Source: Podocnemis expansa (taxonomy: Eukaryota > Chordata > Testudines > Podocnemididae). From it: a DNA stretch of 64,000 nucleotides. Positions 1 to 12,115 of the stretch are shown one piece after another. The position numbers and the translations under genes were made by a program. Every line of letters starts with the position of its first letter. Position 1 is the first letter of the stretch. The notes under the pieces are model-generated. The model did not search any database, was not told the DNA's origin, and saw nothing but the letters and a program-made list of their open reading frames with translations. Location of the stretch: contig ML682067.1 in assembly GCA_007922195.1 (NCBI GenBank), positions 10,166,112 through 10,230,111 on the forward strand, written 5' to 3'.

Positions 1-443
1 GAACACGTGGTTCTGCCACATTTTTCTTGCATGGATAGATGATGATAGGCAAAGTAAGAACTGCACTGGAAACAGTATACTTATCCATCATGTTTTTCCC
101 ATTCACTGTATTCCGGACAGTTTCTCTGGATAATTAATTCCCTGGTTCTCTTATATACTATAAATATGGCTTTGTTCTTAGCAGATGATTTAAGGGATCC
201 CTTGTGCCTGATTCCATTAAGTCTCCCTTGGTTACCGTATATGTAGATCAACATGTAATAAAAGATGAAATATCAGTGCGCTATGCATGTCCTATTATAT
301 CACAAATAATAAAGTGTTAGTTTTAAGGTGGCTGGAAGCCCCCCTCAGGTACCAGAATTGTAGAATTTATTGCATTTATCTTTGCAAGTACCAAATTGCA
401 ATGTCTTCGTTAATGCACATCCGTTTTAAAACTCGCATTAAAT

Positions 444-514
444 GCCTGATCCAAAGTTCGATACAAATCAATGGAAAGACTCCCATTGATTCTAGTGAAC
501 TTTGGATTAGGCCC
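444..514. repeat. short near-palindromic MITE (CCTGATCCAAAG family)
   Basis: The left end gcctgatccaaagttc and the right end gaactttggattaggccc are inverted copies of each other, around a core that is itself palindromic (aatggaaagactcccatt). A second copy with the same ends lies at 63073-63146. Non-autonomous foldback DNA of this kind is common in sauropsid introns; the superfamily cannot be assigned from the sequence alone. Confidence 0.65.
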
Positions 515-953
515 CAAAGCACTGGATGGATGTGCCAGTCTTTATTACTTTGAATAATTTTTCGTAGGCTTTACTGTCTTTTTGTTTCACAAATTTTTGG
601 GAAAAAATTGCTAGTTCAATGTTTTAACTATTTGTGGCTAGGTACAAAAAGTTGTAGGTAGATAATCAGTTGAAGCCAATACAGTCCAATAAAATGCCTG
701 TAATTGAGAGACGAATTGTTAAATACATGGTAAGTTTTTGTCTGATTTTTCACACATCTATGATGTTATTATCTTTTCAAAAAATAAATGCAGTCTTTCA
801 AGTGAAAATTGTAAAGCAGAGTATTTTTCTACACGGCTTTTATACTTCACGTTAATATACCAATTTGCAGTTGATTGGCGGAAGATCTATGTTCCAAATG
901 ATTAAAAAAAAAATTTACCAAGCCAAACTATTTTCATCTTAATGAGTATGTCT

Positions 954-955
<2 letters not shown>

Positions 956-1025
<70 letters not shown>
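956..1025. repeat. (CA)35 microsatellite
   Basis: Seventy bases of uninterrupted CA dinucleotide, ending 183 bp before the NELL2 acceptor at 1208. A pure tract of this length is normally polymorphic. Confidence 0.97.
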
Positions 1026-1027
<2 letters not shown>

Positions 1028-1208
1028 TCCTATTTGTAGTCATAATTTTTAAAAGATTAGGGATATGTCTTTATAATAATAATTAAGAGATGTTGTAAAT
1101 ATGACTTTTTGGTATTGCTAAGGTTTTTTTCACATTTAAGAAAGAGCTAGTAAATTAATGTTTCACAAAACGTTTCTTTTGTGTTAAAACACCTTCTGTT
1201 CTTCCCAG

Positions 1209-1311
1209 AATGGTACTGTACAATGTGAAGCATTGATTTGCCCATTTTCTGATTGCCAACTGAATTCTGCTCCTGCATATGTGGATGGCAAGTGCTGTAA
1301 AGAATGTCAAC
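1209..1311 (+). CDS. NELL2: NELL2 exon: C-terminal half of VWC domain 1
   Basis: The exon is 103 bp (phase 0 in, 1 base over at the end) and encodes 34 residues beginning NGTVQCEALICP and ending GKCCKECQ. It has the spacing of a von Willebrand factor C domain, including the closing CCKEC. NELL2 is a secreted, thrombospondin-1-like multidomain glycoprotein that acts as an extracellular signalling ligand (Robo3 in axon guidance and ROS1 in the epididymis are reported partners). The borders are cttcccag before 1209 and gtaagt after 1311. The first three residues, NGT, form an N-glycosylation sequon. The residues fit NELL2 and not its paralogue NELL1, whose VWC1 reads very differently here. The last base (c) joins cg of the next exon to make a Pro codon. 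The recognition is from memory of the family; the splice sites and phase are read directly. Confidence 0.95.
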
Positions 1312-1734
1312 GTAAGTGTTAATATGTGATGCTTTTTTCTGTCAAATAATGTCTTTCAAAATTTGAAAGGAGGATGAATCTTTCGAGAAGTCACCAATAG
1401 AGCGCGTTGTAAAAGGGTTTGTCTGGAGTTTTTTGGAGAACATTTCATATTTTGTTAGAAGATTGCAATGTTTTAGCAACTGAACTACTTCAGTTTTCAA
1501 ACAAAAATGTTTTGGTTGGTGGTGGGGTGAGGTGGGGTTGAATTTTCTGGTGGTAAAAATCAGAAAATTAAAAAAAGTGAATGTTTTCTGTAAAAATTCT
1601 TTTTAATCAAAAATCCTGATTTTTTCCATTTAAAAAACAGACAAATTGTTTAAAAAATTGCTACCACCATCCCCACCTTTGAATGCAATCTTACTTGATT
1701 GGTTGGTTGGCTGGCTGAACATACAGATAAAGTC

Positions 1735-2110
1735 AATCAAGTTTAAGGCCAAAAGGAACCACTATTTTATCTAGCCTGATCTGCTGCATATCACAGGCCA
1801 CCAAGACCTTTCAGCCACCTGCACAGTAAACCTGACAATGGAAACGAGACAAAAGTAAATTAGATCTACAGGAGAATAGATTATCGTGTGTCACAGGTAG
1901 AAAATAAGAAGTACTGAGGTGGACCAGTGCCCAAGGCCTCCACAGTGCCGGGGAAATGACTAATGAGTCATGCCCAGATAGTCATGGCTAGTGACCTGCA
2001 TCCGTATGCTGCAGAATAAGGTGAACATCTCCCAGAGTCACAGCCAGCTGACCTGAGGAAGAATTCCTTCCTGACCCCACAAAGGATGGATCAGTTAGAC
2101 TATGGACATG
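1735..2110. repeat. interspersed repeat of unassigned class
   Basis: The text from ggccaaaaggaaccactatt (1747) through ctagcctgatctgctgcata to attccttcctgacccca (about 2080) matches, from memory, a high-copy repeat of turtle and crocodilian genomes. I cannot say whether it is a LINE tail or a SINE-like unit. There is no coding capacity, and the borders are approximate. Confidence 0.45.
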
Positions 2111-4005
2111 TAGGCAAGAGCCAGTTAACCAAGCACCTGGGAGAGAGAGTGCTCAGAATACTCATGTCTTGGATAGTGTTGAAATATAAATTCCAGTCTA
2201 GAAAAATATATTTTCAGAACAATGCTACAGGACTGGAAATAGTGATCTGCTTTATGATTCTTGTTTTCTAATAAAGGAAACATAAAACTTTTCTTAAATA
2301 ACTGCCCAAGAGACTAAAAAATACTGGTCAGTCAGAGATGTTCTTTCTTTCACAAAAGGTCATATGAAACTCTACTGGAAACTGCATGGGAATAATTAAA
2401 AGTGATCACTTAAGATAGGAGATTGCCTGTCTCTTTTTTTTTCACAGTACTCTGTGGCTGATTGCAGACAGGATCATAGAGAGGAATGTTTAGGTTAATC
2501 AAATTCATGGCAGAGCTGGTGTAATACTTCAGGATGACCATGTTCCATGGTGGATGCAGACACATACTGTTTAGCTATTCTAAGCAATGTTTTTAGGGTT
2601 TTTTTTGTTTGTTTTGTTTTAAACTTTTTGATATTGTCATATGTGTTGCACTGCTATCTGTTGTGTGTAATTTTTTCTTACCCAGTATCCAAGAACATAC
2701 AGTTGATTAGAATGATGTGGTATAAGGCAAAATGTAGGAAGACATTTTGTACTCCGTTGATCTTACTCCCACAGGAGTTCATTTCTATTTAATTTTCTTA
2801 GACAATACATAAATCTCATCCCATTTTATGAAGCTGTATTAACTTATTCAAGTAGATTAAATCTAGTTGAGAGGAAATTGGAATTCAGGTTTACTTTCTA
2901 CAGCAATGTAGAATTTCTGTGAGGATTAAATGGCACAGAGAATTAGTAATGGGATATAAGGCTTGTCATCTTTAGGTCAGTATTTCATGTTTTGCCCACA
3001 TTGATAGATACCAAGGGCTTGTTTACGCTGCCTTCAGTGGACATACTTATGCTGATATACTGCAGTGTATGACCTCCTATCAGTGCAGCCTTACTCCTTT
3101 GGGTAGGTATTGATTGAAGAGGCCATCTCTCATCAATTTGAGTGGGTCACTCAAGTTCACAGTGTAGAAAACCTTAGAAAGATATTTGAAATCCATTTAG
3201 TAATCTACAAAATGTGGAAAAGTTGCTGATCTCTTTAGAACAAAAGTCAAAATCACAGAAAATCACCATCCTAGTTGGTATCTTTGTTGTCAGTCTCGGC
3301 AGAGAGGGCAAAAAATGGGCATGAGGTATACATGGTCTACATTACAGAAGGTAGGTCATTTGGTAAGGGTTGAGTCACTGCCACAATATGATGGAGCTTG
3401 CATCATCATTACATTTTTTTAATATATTTAATATAATAAATAACTTCTGTTTTCAATGCTATTAATAAAAATTGTCTTATGCCATTAATTGAGTTATTCA
3501 TCAGCATGCCATCCTAATATACACTCATTGTCAATTTCTAATAAAGTAGTGGGAATAAATGATCAGAGCATAAAATTATTCTTTATTTCATTTTGGTTTT
3601 TAAAGTAATTCATTTTTCAATTTATTTCAGGCAGGACAGAAATGTAGACTTGGGGAATCTGAACACATAACTATAGGTTCAGTTTTGTTTCCTGCATTCT
3701 CATTTTCATTTTTTAAAATTCCTTTTTATTAAGTGTTCATGATTAAATTGACAACCTGCATGAAGAGAAGTTTTCACACCTACAGGGGGAAAGTAAAGTA
3801 CTATTAACGCTTACTTTGCTTTCTGAAAAAAACAACACAGAAGATGTCTTGGAACATATTGTATATTGAAGTTGGACCACATTCTAGGCTTAGTTTGTGA
3901 TGCTTGTTGTCGTAAAACTGAACAAGCCGGAGTACCTCTGGTCAGACAGTTCCTGGTGATAAACTCCCGTGAATGGGTATGGGGAGGGAGGGTAAAGACA
4001 CATGA

Positions 4006-4484
4006 GGTATGTCCACAAACACTGTTTAAATCGAAATAATGCTGGTTATTTCAATTTAAAAAATGATAGTTCCACACGATGTTCTCTTATTTCAAAATGA
4101 GGAGCTCCCTCATTTCGATATAAGGAAAGTTATATCGATATAATAAAACCTAGTATTATGTCAATATGATGGTTAAATCAAAATTGTTGTTTTGAAATAA
4201 CACAGTGCAGACATGTTATTTTGATTTAACTGTTAAATCGATTTAACGCTTTTTGCCCTTCTTCTTCCTGGGTGTTTTCTTTTTTCTGTATATTAGGAGG
4301 GGGTATGGCCCAGTGAGGGGGCCATATTACCACTCTCCTGAGTTGAAATAGCAAGTCCTGTGTCTGGACATGTTATTTTGATTTGGGTTTTTTTGGTGTG
4401 GACCTGTTAAATTGATTTGTTATATCAATTTTATTAAATTGCTATAAGGAAAATTGATTTAACCATGTATGTGTGGACGTAGCC
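4006..4484. mobile_element. MITE with tatgtccaca termini
   Basis: The left end ggtatgtccacaaacactg and the right end gtatgtgtggacgtagcc are inverted relative to each other. The interior is AT-rich with repeated atcgaaat/atttcgat/tatcgata motifs. Its ends and interior resemble the better preserved element at 58373-58801, so the two probably belong to related non-autonomous DNA transposon families. No transposase is present. Confidence 0.55.
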
Positions 4485-5998
4485 ATAGACACTGTGTATT
4501 TGCTTCATAGGTATATTCTATGGAGTTGGTTGTCGTGTTGTTAGATTCATGCAATTATCCTGTTTCTTTCCTGCAGATACACTGGGTGATTGGAGGTTAC
4601 TACAGCTCTAGTGCCCAGTAGTTGCTGTGCTTGGAAGTGGAGTGCCTTTGTTTTGTTTTGATATGGTGTGGGGATGGAGCAAGCATCTATGGCAGCCTTG
4701 TTTCCTCTTTCTGTCATATACCAGGCAGGGTTCTTCATTAGCATAGTTTTCCATCCCCGTTTGACATATTGGAACTGTACAAAGGGATGTAAACTTGGGC
4801 ATAGTGCTGTTTGTCTTATGTGACATCTGGAGATGTACAGGATTTAAAATGGCAGGTAAGTAAGTATTTTACAGATTTGTGAGATACTTGAATGACTCTA
4901 ATGGGGAATCTGATGAATTAGAACTAGGTAAGTTACCTGATTTTTAATTCTAGTTTGGACACTAAATTGCTGTCTCTCTGAGACTCAATTTTATCATCTC
5001 TCTAATAATAATACATTTAGCTACCTCATGATAACTTTCTAAAGTGCTATTTATGTTCAAAAATATTGCAAAGACTTTTTGGTGGGAGAGTAGAAATTTA
5101 GGACCAGCCCTATCTGTTGGGCCATACGTAGCTTTGTGGGAAAGGGGCAGCAGAGGCTTCTCCTTTAGCAGCATTTTGATAATGTACAAGTGCAGGTTTT
5201 TCAGTAAAAACAGATTTTTAATTTTTCTTAAACATCCAAATGGTGAAGAATTAAATGCATAGAATCTTTTGTGCAAATTTTCATTCATTAAATTGTGCCC
5301 ATTGGGTGAGCACTTTATGAACTCTAAAGGAGCTCTAGGTCTAATTGAATAGCATCAGAGATAAATGTGGTCCACTGTGAGAATGTAGGTGCTGCTGTCA
5401 GTAGGAACAGCATATGCAAACTAGCGTTCTATTTTCTATCATTGCTGAGCTGATAGGATCTGCAGTCTTTGGAGGTACATAAATTGGAAAATGTAGATCT
5501 GTGTTTCAGCCATAGGCAAACTATTCAACACAAAGCCCAGTAGGCTACTGCAGCATATTTCTTTAGATCAGTGGGTGCCTCCCATGGAAAGCTACATGGC
5601 ATTGACGAGCAAAGGCAACTTTCCTTCCCTTTCCCCATTCAGTTTCATTCCTGACTCAGAAGGTGTTATGTAAGAGATGTTCAGGTTGTTAACACTATAT
5701 GTCTAAGAGAAGGCACTCATGTATTGTGGTGATAGGCACTAATACAAAACTCAAAAGTAGATACAGATGAAGAGATTAAACATCTCCCTCAAATCTATAA
5801 AACAACACTTCCATTCATGGTCCTGACTGAGAAGGTACAAGAAATTTGTTTCTGTTTGTTTTAAATGAATACTAGGTGGCCTGCCAGTGCCATACTCTAT
5901 TTAATAGCAGCAATAGCTCCCTTTGTATCTGTCCTGTTTGTCGTATTGTTTGTATTTGTCCTTGTATCTGTCTTACTTGCTATATTAGCACTATAGTG

Positions 5999-6554
5999 CA
6001 GGGGTGGCCAAACTTATGGAACTCAAGAGCCGTACAAGTTGATTATTGAACCTTCAAGAGCCGCACTGAGGCATATAGCCATATACTTTTACCTACTTCA
6101 AAATTACTAAGTTTAATATTCATTGCACACTTTAATTTTATCATAGAAAGAGGGCAAATATTGATCCTACTAATGTCAGATTCTAATAATTACTTAAGTT
6201 TACCATGAAAACTAGGCCTATACAGTAAAAACTTAACTGTCGCTTGATGAAGAAGACTACAGGATAGTGGCAAGCTTTTAAAATCCCAGCCATGCCATGC
6301 TTCTCCCCACTGTCCCAGACCATGCTGCCGCATCTCCCGCCATCCTGACCATGTCACCATTTCTCCCTGCTGTCCTGACCCTCCTAAATCCTCAGGCCCT
6401 GATGCTAGCTCCCCCGGACATACTCAGGGTGGGAGATTTAAAACTCGTAGGCTGGGCTGCTTTCCTAAATTGATTTGCTGATGTTCTTCTGGTAGCCTCA
6501 CTTTTTCATTCAAGAGCCGCATGTGGCTCCTGAGCCGCAGTTTGGCCATGCCTG
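5999..6554 (+). mobile_element. non-autonomous hAT element, family A copy 1
   Basis: The element starts caggggtggccaaac and ends gtttggccatgcctg, imperfect inverted repeats starting with CAG. It is flanked by a perfect 8-bp direct repeat ctatagtg (5991-5998 and 6555-6562), the target duplication expected of hAT transposons. The ends contain gagccgc motifs. The interior (about 6290-6410) has two or three units of a CCATGCTGCC-type minisatellite. No transposase is encoded. The same family occurs at 14471 (inverted) and 32636. Confidence 0.88.
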
Positions 6555-6571
6555 CTATAGTGTCTGCTGAA

Positions 6572-6808
6572 GGTAGAACATGAAGTAATGGCCTTAATCT
6601 ACAGCAAGGAAGGTATATATTAGATTTTAGGAAAAACTGTCTAACTATAAGAATAATTAAATATTAAAATAAGCTTCCAAGGGAAGTTGTGAAATCTCCA
6701 TCACTGGTGGTTTTTAAGAATAGGTTTACTTGGTCCTACTTTTGTGTGCGGTGCTGATCTTGATGCTTCTCAAGATCCCTTCTAGCCATCTGTTGTTATG
6801 ATTCTGTT
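6572..6808 (+). mobile_element. CR1-type LINE, 3'-terminal fragment
   Basis: This stretch resembles the 3' end of the CR1 at 54372-56230. It shares the order cagcaaggaaggt, taggaaaaactgtctaact, aatctccatcactggtgg, tttttaagaataggttt and finally tatgattctg, the typical CR1 end. It is severely 5'-truncated and non-coding. Confidence 0.7.
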
Positions 6809-7470
6809 TTTCTAAGATTATAGAATGGTCTGACATAAGTAATTTTCATTACTGAGTACTTGTTTCCAAAAAGACAGCGCTGCCTTTCTCATTATCCTTT
6901 TCCTTGAATGAGTACTTTCCTTACAGGGGAACTACTGTAGAAGTTTATATACTTATCTGTGATCCAGAGACTATTTATATGATTGGAAGGCTTTGAACAG
7001 ACTTAATGGACTTTCTAGTTTTGAAGTTCACATTATGGTACTCTTTGTATTTGTTTTTTCTAACACAAACTAAGATATTGTTAATTATGTTTTCTGGTTC
7101 GATGTAGCATTATAGGTAACTGTAAGACAAATACATGTTTCTTCTCTTCACATGTGTATTGCTAACCAAGACAAGAGGGATACATAAAGGGGAGATTATT
7201 AAAAAGAGAAAAATAGAAGTGGTGGCTATAATAAAATGGGTGAATTTTGTTTTGGAAGCATGACTTGTTCATTTAAATCATAATGTCCAAGAATGTTAAA
7301 CATTTCCACGCATGTAAATTATTAAAAGATTTTTCTTTGCTTTGTTTTTGACACAACAGTTATTTTCTCAAACTGCTGTATGCTGACCTGTGGGGGAGAG
7401 TGGGAGTTACAAAGATCTGGTGGTTTTTATTTGAACAGTAGGCAACCATTAAGGCTAAAACCCAAAGTCC

Positions 7471-9110
7471 ACTGCAATGAAGTGCAAGTTCAGAGCCTTC
7501 ACGTGCTCACTAATGTCTGTTCCATGTCAAGTGTGTGAGTAATGCACATGCATTGGTGCCAGAAACTTTCCTCTGTGGTATCTTTAGGGCTGGCCCTAGT
7601 GCCCTCTGTAGTGGCACATGTGTGTGCCAGTATAAGGGATGCTACCAACATCCCTTGGACTGCCTCTCAGCTCCAGTGATGGTGCTGGAACATCCTTGCC
7701 TTGCAATCCCTAGAGTTTCAATGGAGGTCACTATGGTCCTGGCCCCACTCCTCAGAGTCACAGTGTTATCTCTGGAGGACTACTACCAATCACTGAAGTA
7801 CCATCGATGATTGACAGAGTATTGGCACTGCTCCCTGGCACTAAGACACTGCATCTGCTGGTGCACTAAGGAAGTTGAGATGAGATTGGTTGGTACTGCC
7901 AAAGTCCCCAGAAGAAGAACCCTTGAATTCAAAGAGGAAGGGGATCACTTTATCCAGAGCCTGAACTCAGCTATGGCTGCAGATTCCTTCTTACCTCTCT
8001 AGGCTTATCACTGGGCTAGGGGTGACTGACACAGTGGCCAAGACCATGGCAGTGCTGGAACTGTGGGGATTACCACCTGCCCCAACGTCCATGTTGGGAA
8101 CATCTGAAGATTGTTGGTGATAGTGTTGTGCATGTGCCCAGACTTGGATGAAGAACTAGTCCAAACTGTGGGGGGAGTTCAGCAGTATCTCTGGAAGAGG
8201 TTACCCTGGCTGAAGAGGAACAGTCGTTCACTCCACCTGTAGCTGCCACATCATCATCACCTGATGAGGCTGTAGCAGGTCCTTCTGCCATGGTCTCACA
8301 GGATGACTTTAGGGCGCACCAATAGCTATTGAAGAGGATAGCCATGAATCTGGGCTTGGAGGTGGAGGAGTTTGCTCACGTGGTCTTTGACGTTTTCGCA
8401 GCAGCAGCACCCCCTTCTAGAGTGGCCCTTCCCATCCTTGAGGGAGATATCAATCTTATCATGGCCTTATGGCAAGCTCCCTCCCCTCAGCCTCCTCCAC
8501 CTAAAAGGGCTTAAAAAAGTATTGTCTACCAGGGAGTTTGAATGTTTGTATTCACCCATCTTTGGGGTTGTTGTTGGTGTCAGCCACTAATGAAAGAAAT
8601 GGACAGGGGCAGTCAAGCTCAACCCCCAAGAATAAAAATGTGGGCTTTAAAGAATAAAGCTTGACCTCTTTGACAGAAAAAATGTATTTGACTGCTAGCC
8701 TCCAGCTTTGCATATTAAACCAGTAGGTCTGGCTGGGAAGATATTACTGTAATAAGTGGCATTCCATGGTCAGATTTGCTGGCTTCTTGTCCTCGGAGTT
8801 TAAGCAGGAGTTTGTGGCTATTTTGGAGGAGGATAAATCAGTGGCCTGAACTTCCCTCCAGGCAGTCTCTGACGCAGCCAACTGAGTGGCCTGAATAATA
8901 GTATCAGCTGTCTCTATGCAGAGGGCCTCTGGTTACAGGCATCCAGTCTATATGCAGAGGTCCAACAGTGCACCCAGGACCACCCCATCAATGGTATGGT
9001 GCTGTTCTTTTACCGTATGGACACCAGACTGTGTGGTCTGGAGGATTCCAGGGCCACATTTTGCTCCTTAGGCCTGTACAAGCCATCTGTATTAGAATCT
9101 GAGCTAAGAA
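7471..9110 (+). mobile_element. DIRS-like retroelement remnant 1 (5' part and gag)
   Basis: The left part (7496-7640: gtgctcactaatgtctgttcc and ggtgccagaaactttcctc) is similar in order to the start of the larger element at 19315. The right part carries a degenerate gag-like frame (next entry). The RT and recombinase parts are missing, so this copy is 3'-truncated or rearranged. The DIRS assignment rests on similarity to the 19.3-24.4 kb element, which has the diagnostic domains. Borders are approximate. Confidence 0.5.
8320..9100 (+). pseudogene. degenerate gag-like ORF of DIRS-like element
   Basis: The frame at 8329-8514 reads RIAMNLGLEVEEFAHVVFDVF, RVALPILEGDINLIMALW and PPPPKRA. After stops and frameshifts, pieces such as ASLQLCI (about 8694), SSEFKQEFVAILEEDKSVA (about 8796) and RIPGPHFAP (about 9045) follow in the order of the gag-type protein in the second element (compare KKLDLSGRKIYSTTSPQLRI at about 21132). 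It is interrupted many times and cannot encode a protein. The function of this ORF1 is not established beyond a presumed gag-like role. Confidence 0.5.
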
Positions 9111-9880
9111 TGTCAAAATCAGTGAAAAGTTTCTGCTGAATTTCAGTGGGCATTGGATCAAATCCTTGTTGCTTAGCCTGGCACGCAGAATAAAGTTATA
9201 AAGAATTATGACCCAGACTCTACCATTCTTGCTTTGTTTTGCTAGTCATAAGATCCTGGCATGGTCTATTTGCTCCAGGGCAGAAGCAACTTCTGCATTC
9301 CTCATCAATCATATTGTATTTCCATTGCCAAACTCTGTAGGGAAACACTTGAGGCTTGACTTACGCCTTCAACGAGCGCTACCTTTTGAATTTGTAAAGG
9401 GGATAAGTTGCTTGCATCAAGAAAGCAATGCTACAGTTGCTTACCCACTAGCTACTCAGTGATTCCCTGCTGAGAAGAAGGAAATGTTAGTCTCCTGCAC
9501 TGTGGAGGCAACTTTCTGGAAATTGAAAACATAGCTTGCTTACAGTTCTTGGAATTCTCACGTGTTGCTTCTACACATTCCAACTCTCCCTTCTTCATCC
9601 ATTCCCTTTTATTTAGAGTCTCTGCATCATGATCAAGCACAAAGTAATGGAGCCAATGCATCATGTCCCTCAAAGCTTTTGTGAATCAGTGCACATGGCT
9701 CACTGCTAGGCTGATTGTTTTTTAATGGTTCTGGGTGATAAGCACATAATGGCACCCAACTGGAAGATTATAGATCTGGGGGCAAAGTGTCAATGTATTA
9801 GGAGAAAGCCAGTTTAATGATAAGTAACCTAATTTTAGTCTTTCTGTATGCCTCAGTAATGAATTTTAAAATAAAGTAAT

Positions 9881-9907
9881 TTATTATTATTATTATTATT
9901 ATTATTC
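9881..9907. repeat. (TTA)n microsatellite
   Basis: About nine tandem TTA triplets, read directly. Confidence 0.95.
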
Positions 9908-10436
9908 ATTAAAATGTCATAGAATTCATGTACAGCAATCCTACATACTAACAAAAAACTGAAATACATTATTTGTAATTTTGCCATTAGAGAATAAAAA
10001 ATACTTTCACACTGAAAAGTTGCTGTAGGCATCTTTTTCCCTTATAACCTATTCTTGTTTAGAACTTTAGCTCTTTTCCGTTCCTTTTCATTACATTCTC
10101 ATGAGGGAGCTCACAAAATATAAAATCCCTACAGCAAATTATTATTTTTTATTTCCAGTGCAAATAAAATCTAGCATCTGTTCGATATGGATATTTTGGC
10201 ACTCATACGACTACGAGTAGCATCTTGACAGTGTTCCAGTCTTTGCAGTATGTCACTATTTCTACTTCAATAGTTTTTATTTCATCAGAGCTAGTTAGTT
10301 TATCATGTAAGTGGTAGGAAAAATTTGGTTCATTTGATAGGAAAATCTCATTTTGTCTCTCTGTGTGTATGTTGATTTCAAGATGCTCATTCTTGCTGGT
10401 AATGACTGAATGGCACTCTGCACTTGTCATATTTGA

Positions 10437-10453
10437 TTTTTTTTTTTTTTTTT
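10437..10453. repeat. poly-T tract
   Basis: Seventeen consecutive T. It may be the reverse-strand A-tail of a retroposed sequence, but no element could be recognised beside it. Confidence 0.9.
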
Positions 10454-10768
10454 AAAGACCTATTTCAGGGAGTGCACTGTCAATTCAGGAACATGTACTA
10501 TATACTTTAGCACATGGCTGGAAGGTCACATTTTGGAGTACAATGCCTGTGATATTAGCAACAGTGATCTGTAGAGAGCTGTGTGCTCTTAAAAGGATGA
10601 GGCTGGCTGAACCCGAAAACCTAAGAGCTGAAAGACTTGAAAAGAGCCGTCAAGGTCACAATGGAATAACAAAAGTGCAGCATGGGAGTACACCACAGTA
10701 GCTGAGGGACTAGACTGTCAAAACAGATTTAGGACTTAGTGGGTCCCTTCCACCCCACTGTGGTCACC

Positions 10769-11005
10769 AGGTCACACAACCCTGCAGTTGGTTCTTTTGC
10801 CTTTGACCTCTAGGTCACACTGGTTTGCTCTAAAAGGTAGCTCTAGTGACCCTGGCCATTAGGCTACACTGCCCTACATAGAAGAGTAGCCCTAGTGACC
10901 CGGAATGTCTGGCTCACCAGAACCCTCACCAGAAGTTTGCTGCCCTGACCCCAGCTATTAGGACATGCTGCCCTAGGATCCAGGGCTACTGTGATGGCTG
11001 GGTGG
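10769..11005. repeat. degenerate tandem array, ~50-bp unit
   Basis: Units begin at 10769 (aggtcacacaaccctg), 10812 (aggtcacactggtttg), 10861 (aggctacactgccct), 10911 (ggctcaccagaaccc) and 10960 (aggacatgctgccct), a spacing of 43, 49, 50 and 49 bp. Most contain a gtgaccc or ctgacccc block near the end. The copies are well diverged, so the array is old. It lies in a slightly GC-richer stretch (10560-11060) that may belong to a larger element I do not recognise. Confidence 0.6.
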
Positions 11006-11451
11006 ACTTAGGCCACTTGGGCCTCCTTAGTACTATTTCAGTTCTCCCTCAACATGACACCACCCTGACAAGGTGAATTTAACCTTCCTAGCTATTGTAT
11101 TATTCATAAGTCCTTGCATATACCCCAAAATGTAATAGTTGTAAGATGGAATTAATTGTTCCTTTTCTCTTGATAGCACTCTTAACATTTCCTCTTTTAT
11201 ATTTCATTTCTATTGTATGAATGCTCAACAGTGAAAGTTGCTTTGAGAATTGGTTGGCCAACACAATTTGACAGTTGACATTTTGACTGGATTAGCCATG
11301 CCTAGACTTTCAAAATACTGGGTTTATAGTTCCCACCTCCAAATCCTAATATTATTTGAGCAAGAACAATATGGTTTAAGCTCCTAAAGCCAGAGTTATT
11401 CCTGTCTGTCAATAGCTAATCTTTTGGATGGGGTTTTCAACCCACATTATA

Positions 11452-12115
11452 GCGCAGAAGTGGGTAAAGTATGGCCCATAGGGCTGGATCCGGCCCATGG
11501 GAGCCTTTAATCTGGCTGAGCCCTGGCCGTACCCCTTCCCACCACATGGGCCCAGCAGAGCTTGGGTGGAGCAAGACACCAGTCTCCCCTCTGGGATCCA
11601 CCCTTTCCCCGAGCTGGAGCACAGCTTCAGCTCTTACTGTGCTTCTGACTCTGGCCAGGCCCTCAAATGCTGTGTGGAAGGGATAGACCCCAGATGTGGG
11701 CACCACAGCACTGATCAGCTGAGCTCGAGAGCTCAGGTTATCAGTGCTGCGCTGCTCCTGCTCCCCGTTCCACTCCTTCGCCGCAGCACAAGAGGACCCT
11801 GGCCGAAGCACATCAACTCTGATCAGCTTTTGTTGCCTCCGTCCATGGTCCTCTACTGCTATGGAGTTCTGCCATTTATCCTCCCTGCTCCACCCTTTCT
11901 CCCTAAAATCCACCTCCTAGCCCCACCGTGGTCCACTATATGGATGGTGTGGCCATTCCCCTGAAGTCCCCTTCCTAGCCCTGCTGCCTCTCGCCATGTG
12001 GATAGTAAGGTCACCCCCTCCCAGGGCCACCCCTCCACTCTGCCCCCCTCCTCCTCTTGTGGCTTACTATGAGTGGCCATACATCCCATGTGGCCCTGTG
12101 GCCAAAAATGTGGAT
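11452..12115. mobile_element. GC-rich hAT-like non-autonomous element, probably truncated
   Basis: The left end reads cagaagtgggtaaagtatgg followed by ggctggatccggcccatggg. The right end includes catgtggccctgtggccaaa. The 'ggtgggcaaa..tacggcccg..ggatccggccc' style of end is familiar from hAT elements in amniotes. No clear 8-bp target duplication or right terminus was found. The interior is GC-rich, so it is open on both strands (11437-11913 minus, 11497-11964 plus), but neither frame resembles a protein. Confidence 0.45.

Larger units (their letters stand above)
1..1208 (+). other. NELL2: NELL2 intron, 3' part (partial)
   Basis: This is the downstream end of the intron that precedes the first visible NELL2 exon. 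Only a short near-palindromic repeat (444-514) and a CA microsatellite (956-1025) stand out; 1-443 and 515-955 hold nothing I recognise. The preceding exon, which should encode the first half of the VWC1 domain (the WIDGC/NCTCL part in other NELL2 proteins), is not found here. The acceptor is cttcccag ending at 1208. Confidence 0.75.

Noticed and set aside
1..120. Text near 52-70 (aaagtaagaactgcactgg) resembling the AAG AAC TGC ACC codons of the preceding NELL2 exon
   Set aside because: The frame around it does not encode the expected WIDGC/NCTCL residues and no matching splice sites are present.
956..1025. CRISPR-like or satellite array
   Set aside because: It is a simple dinucleotide tract; no direct repeats with spacers occur anywhere in the window.
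11437..11964. Overlapping 155-158-codon open frames on both strands
   Set aside because: They lie in a GC-rich repeat, mirror each other, and have low-complexity composition with no protein-like motif.
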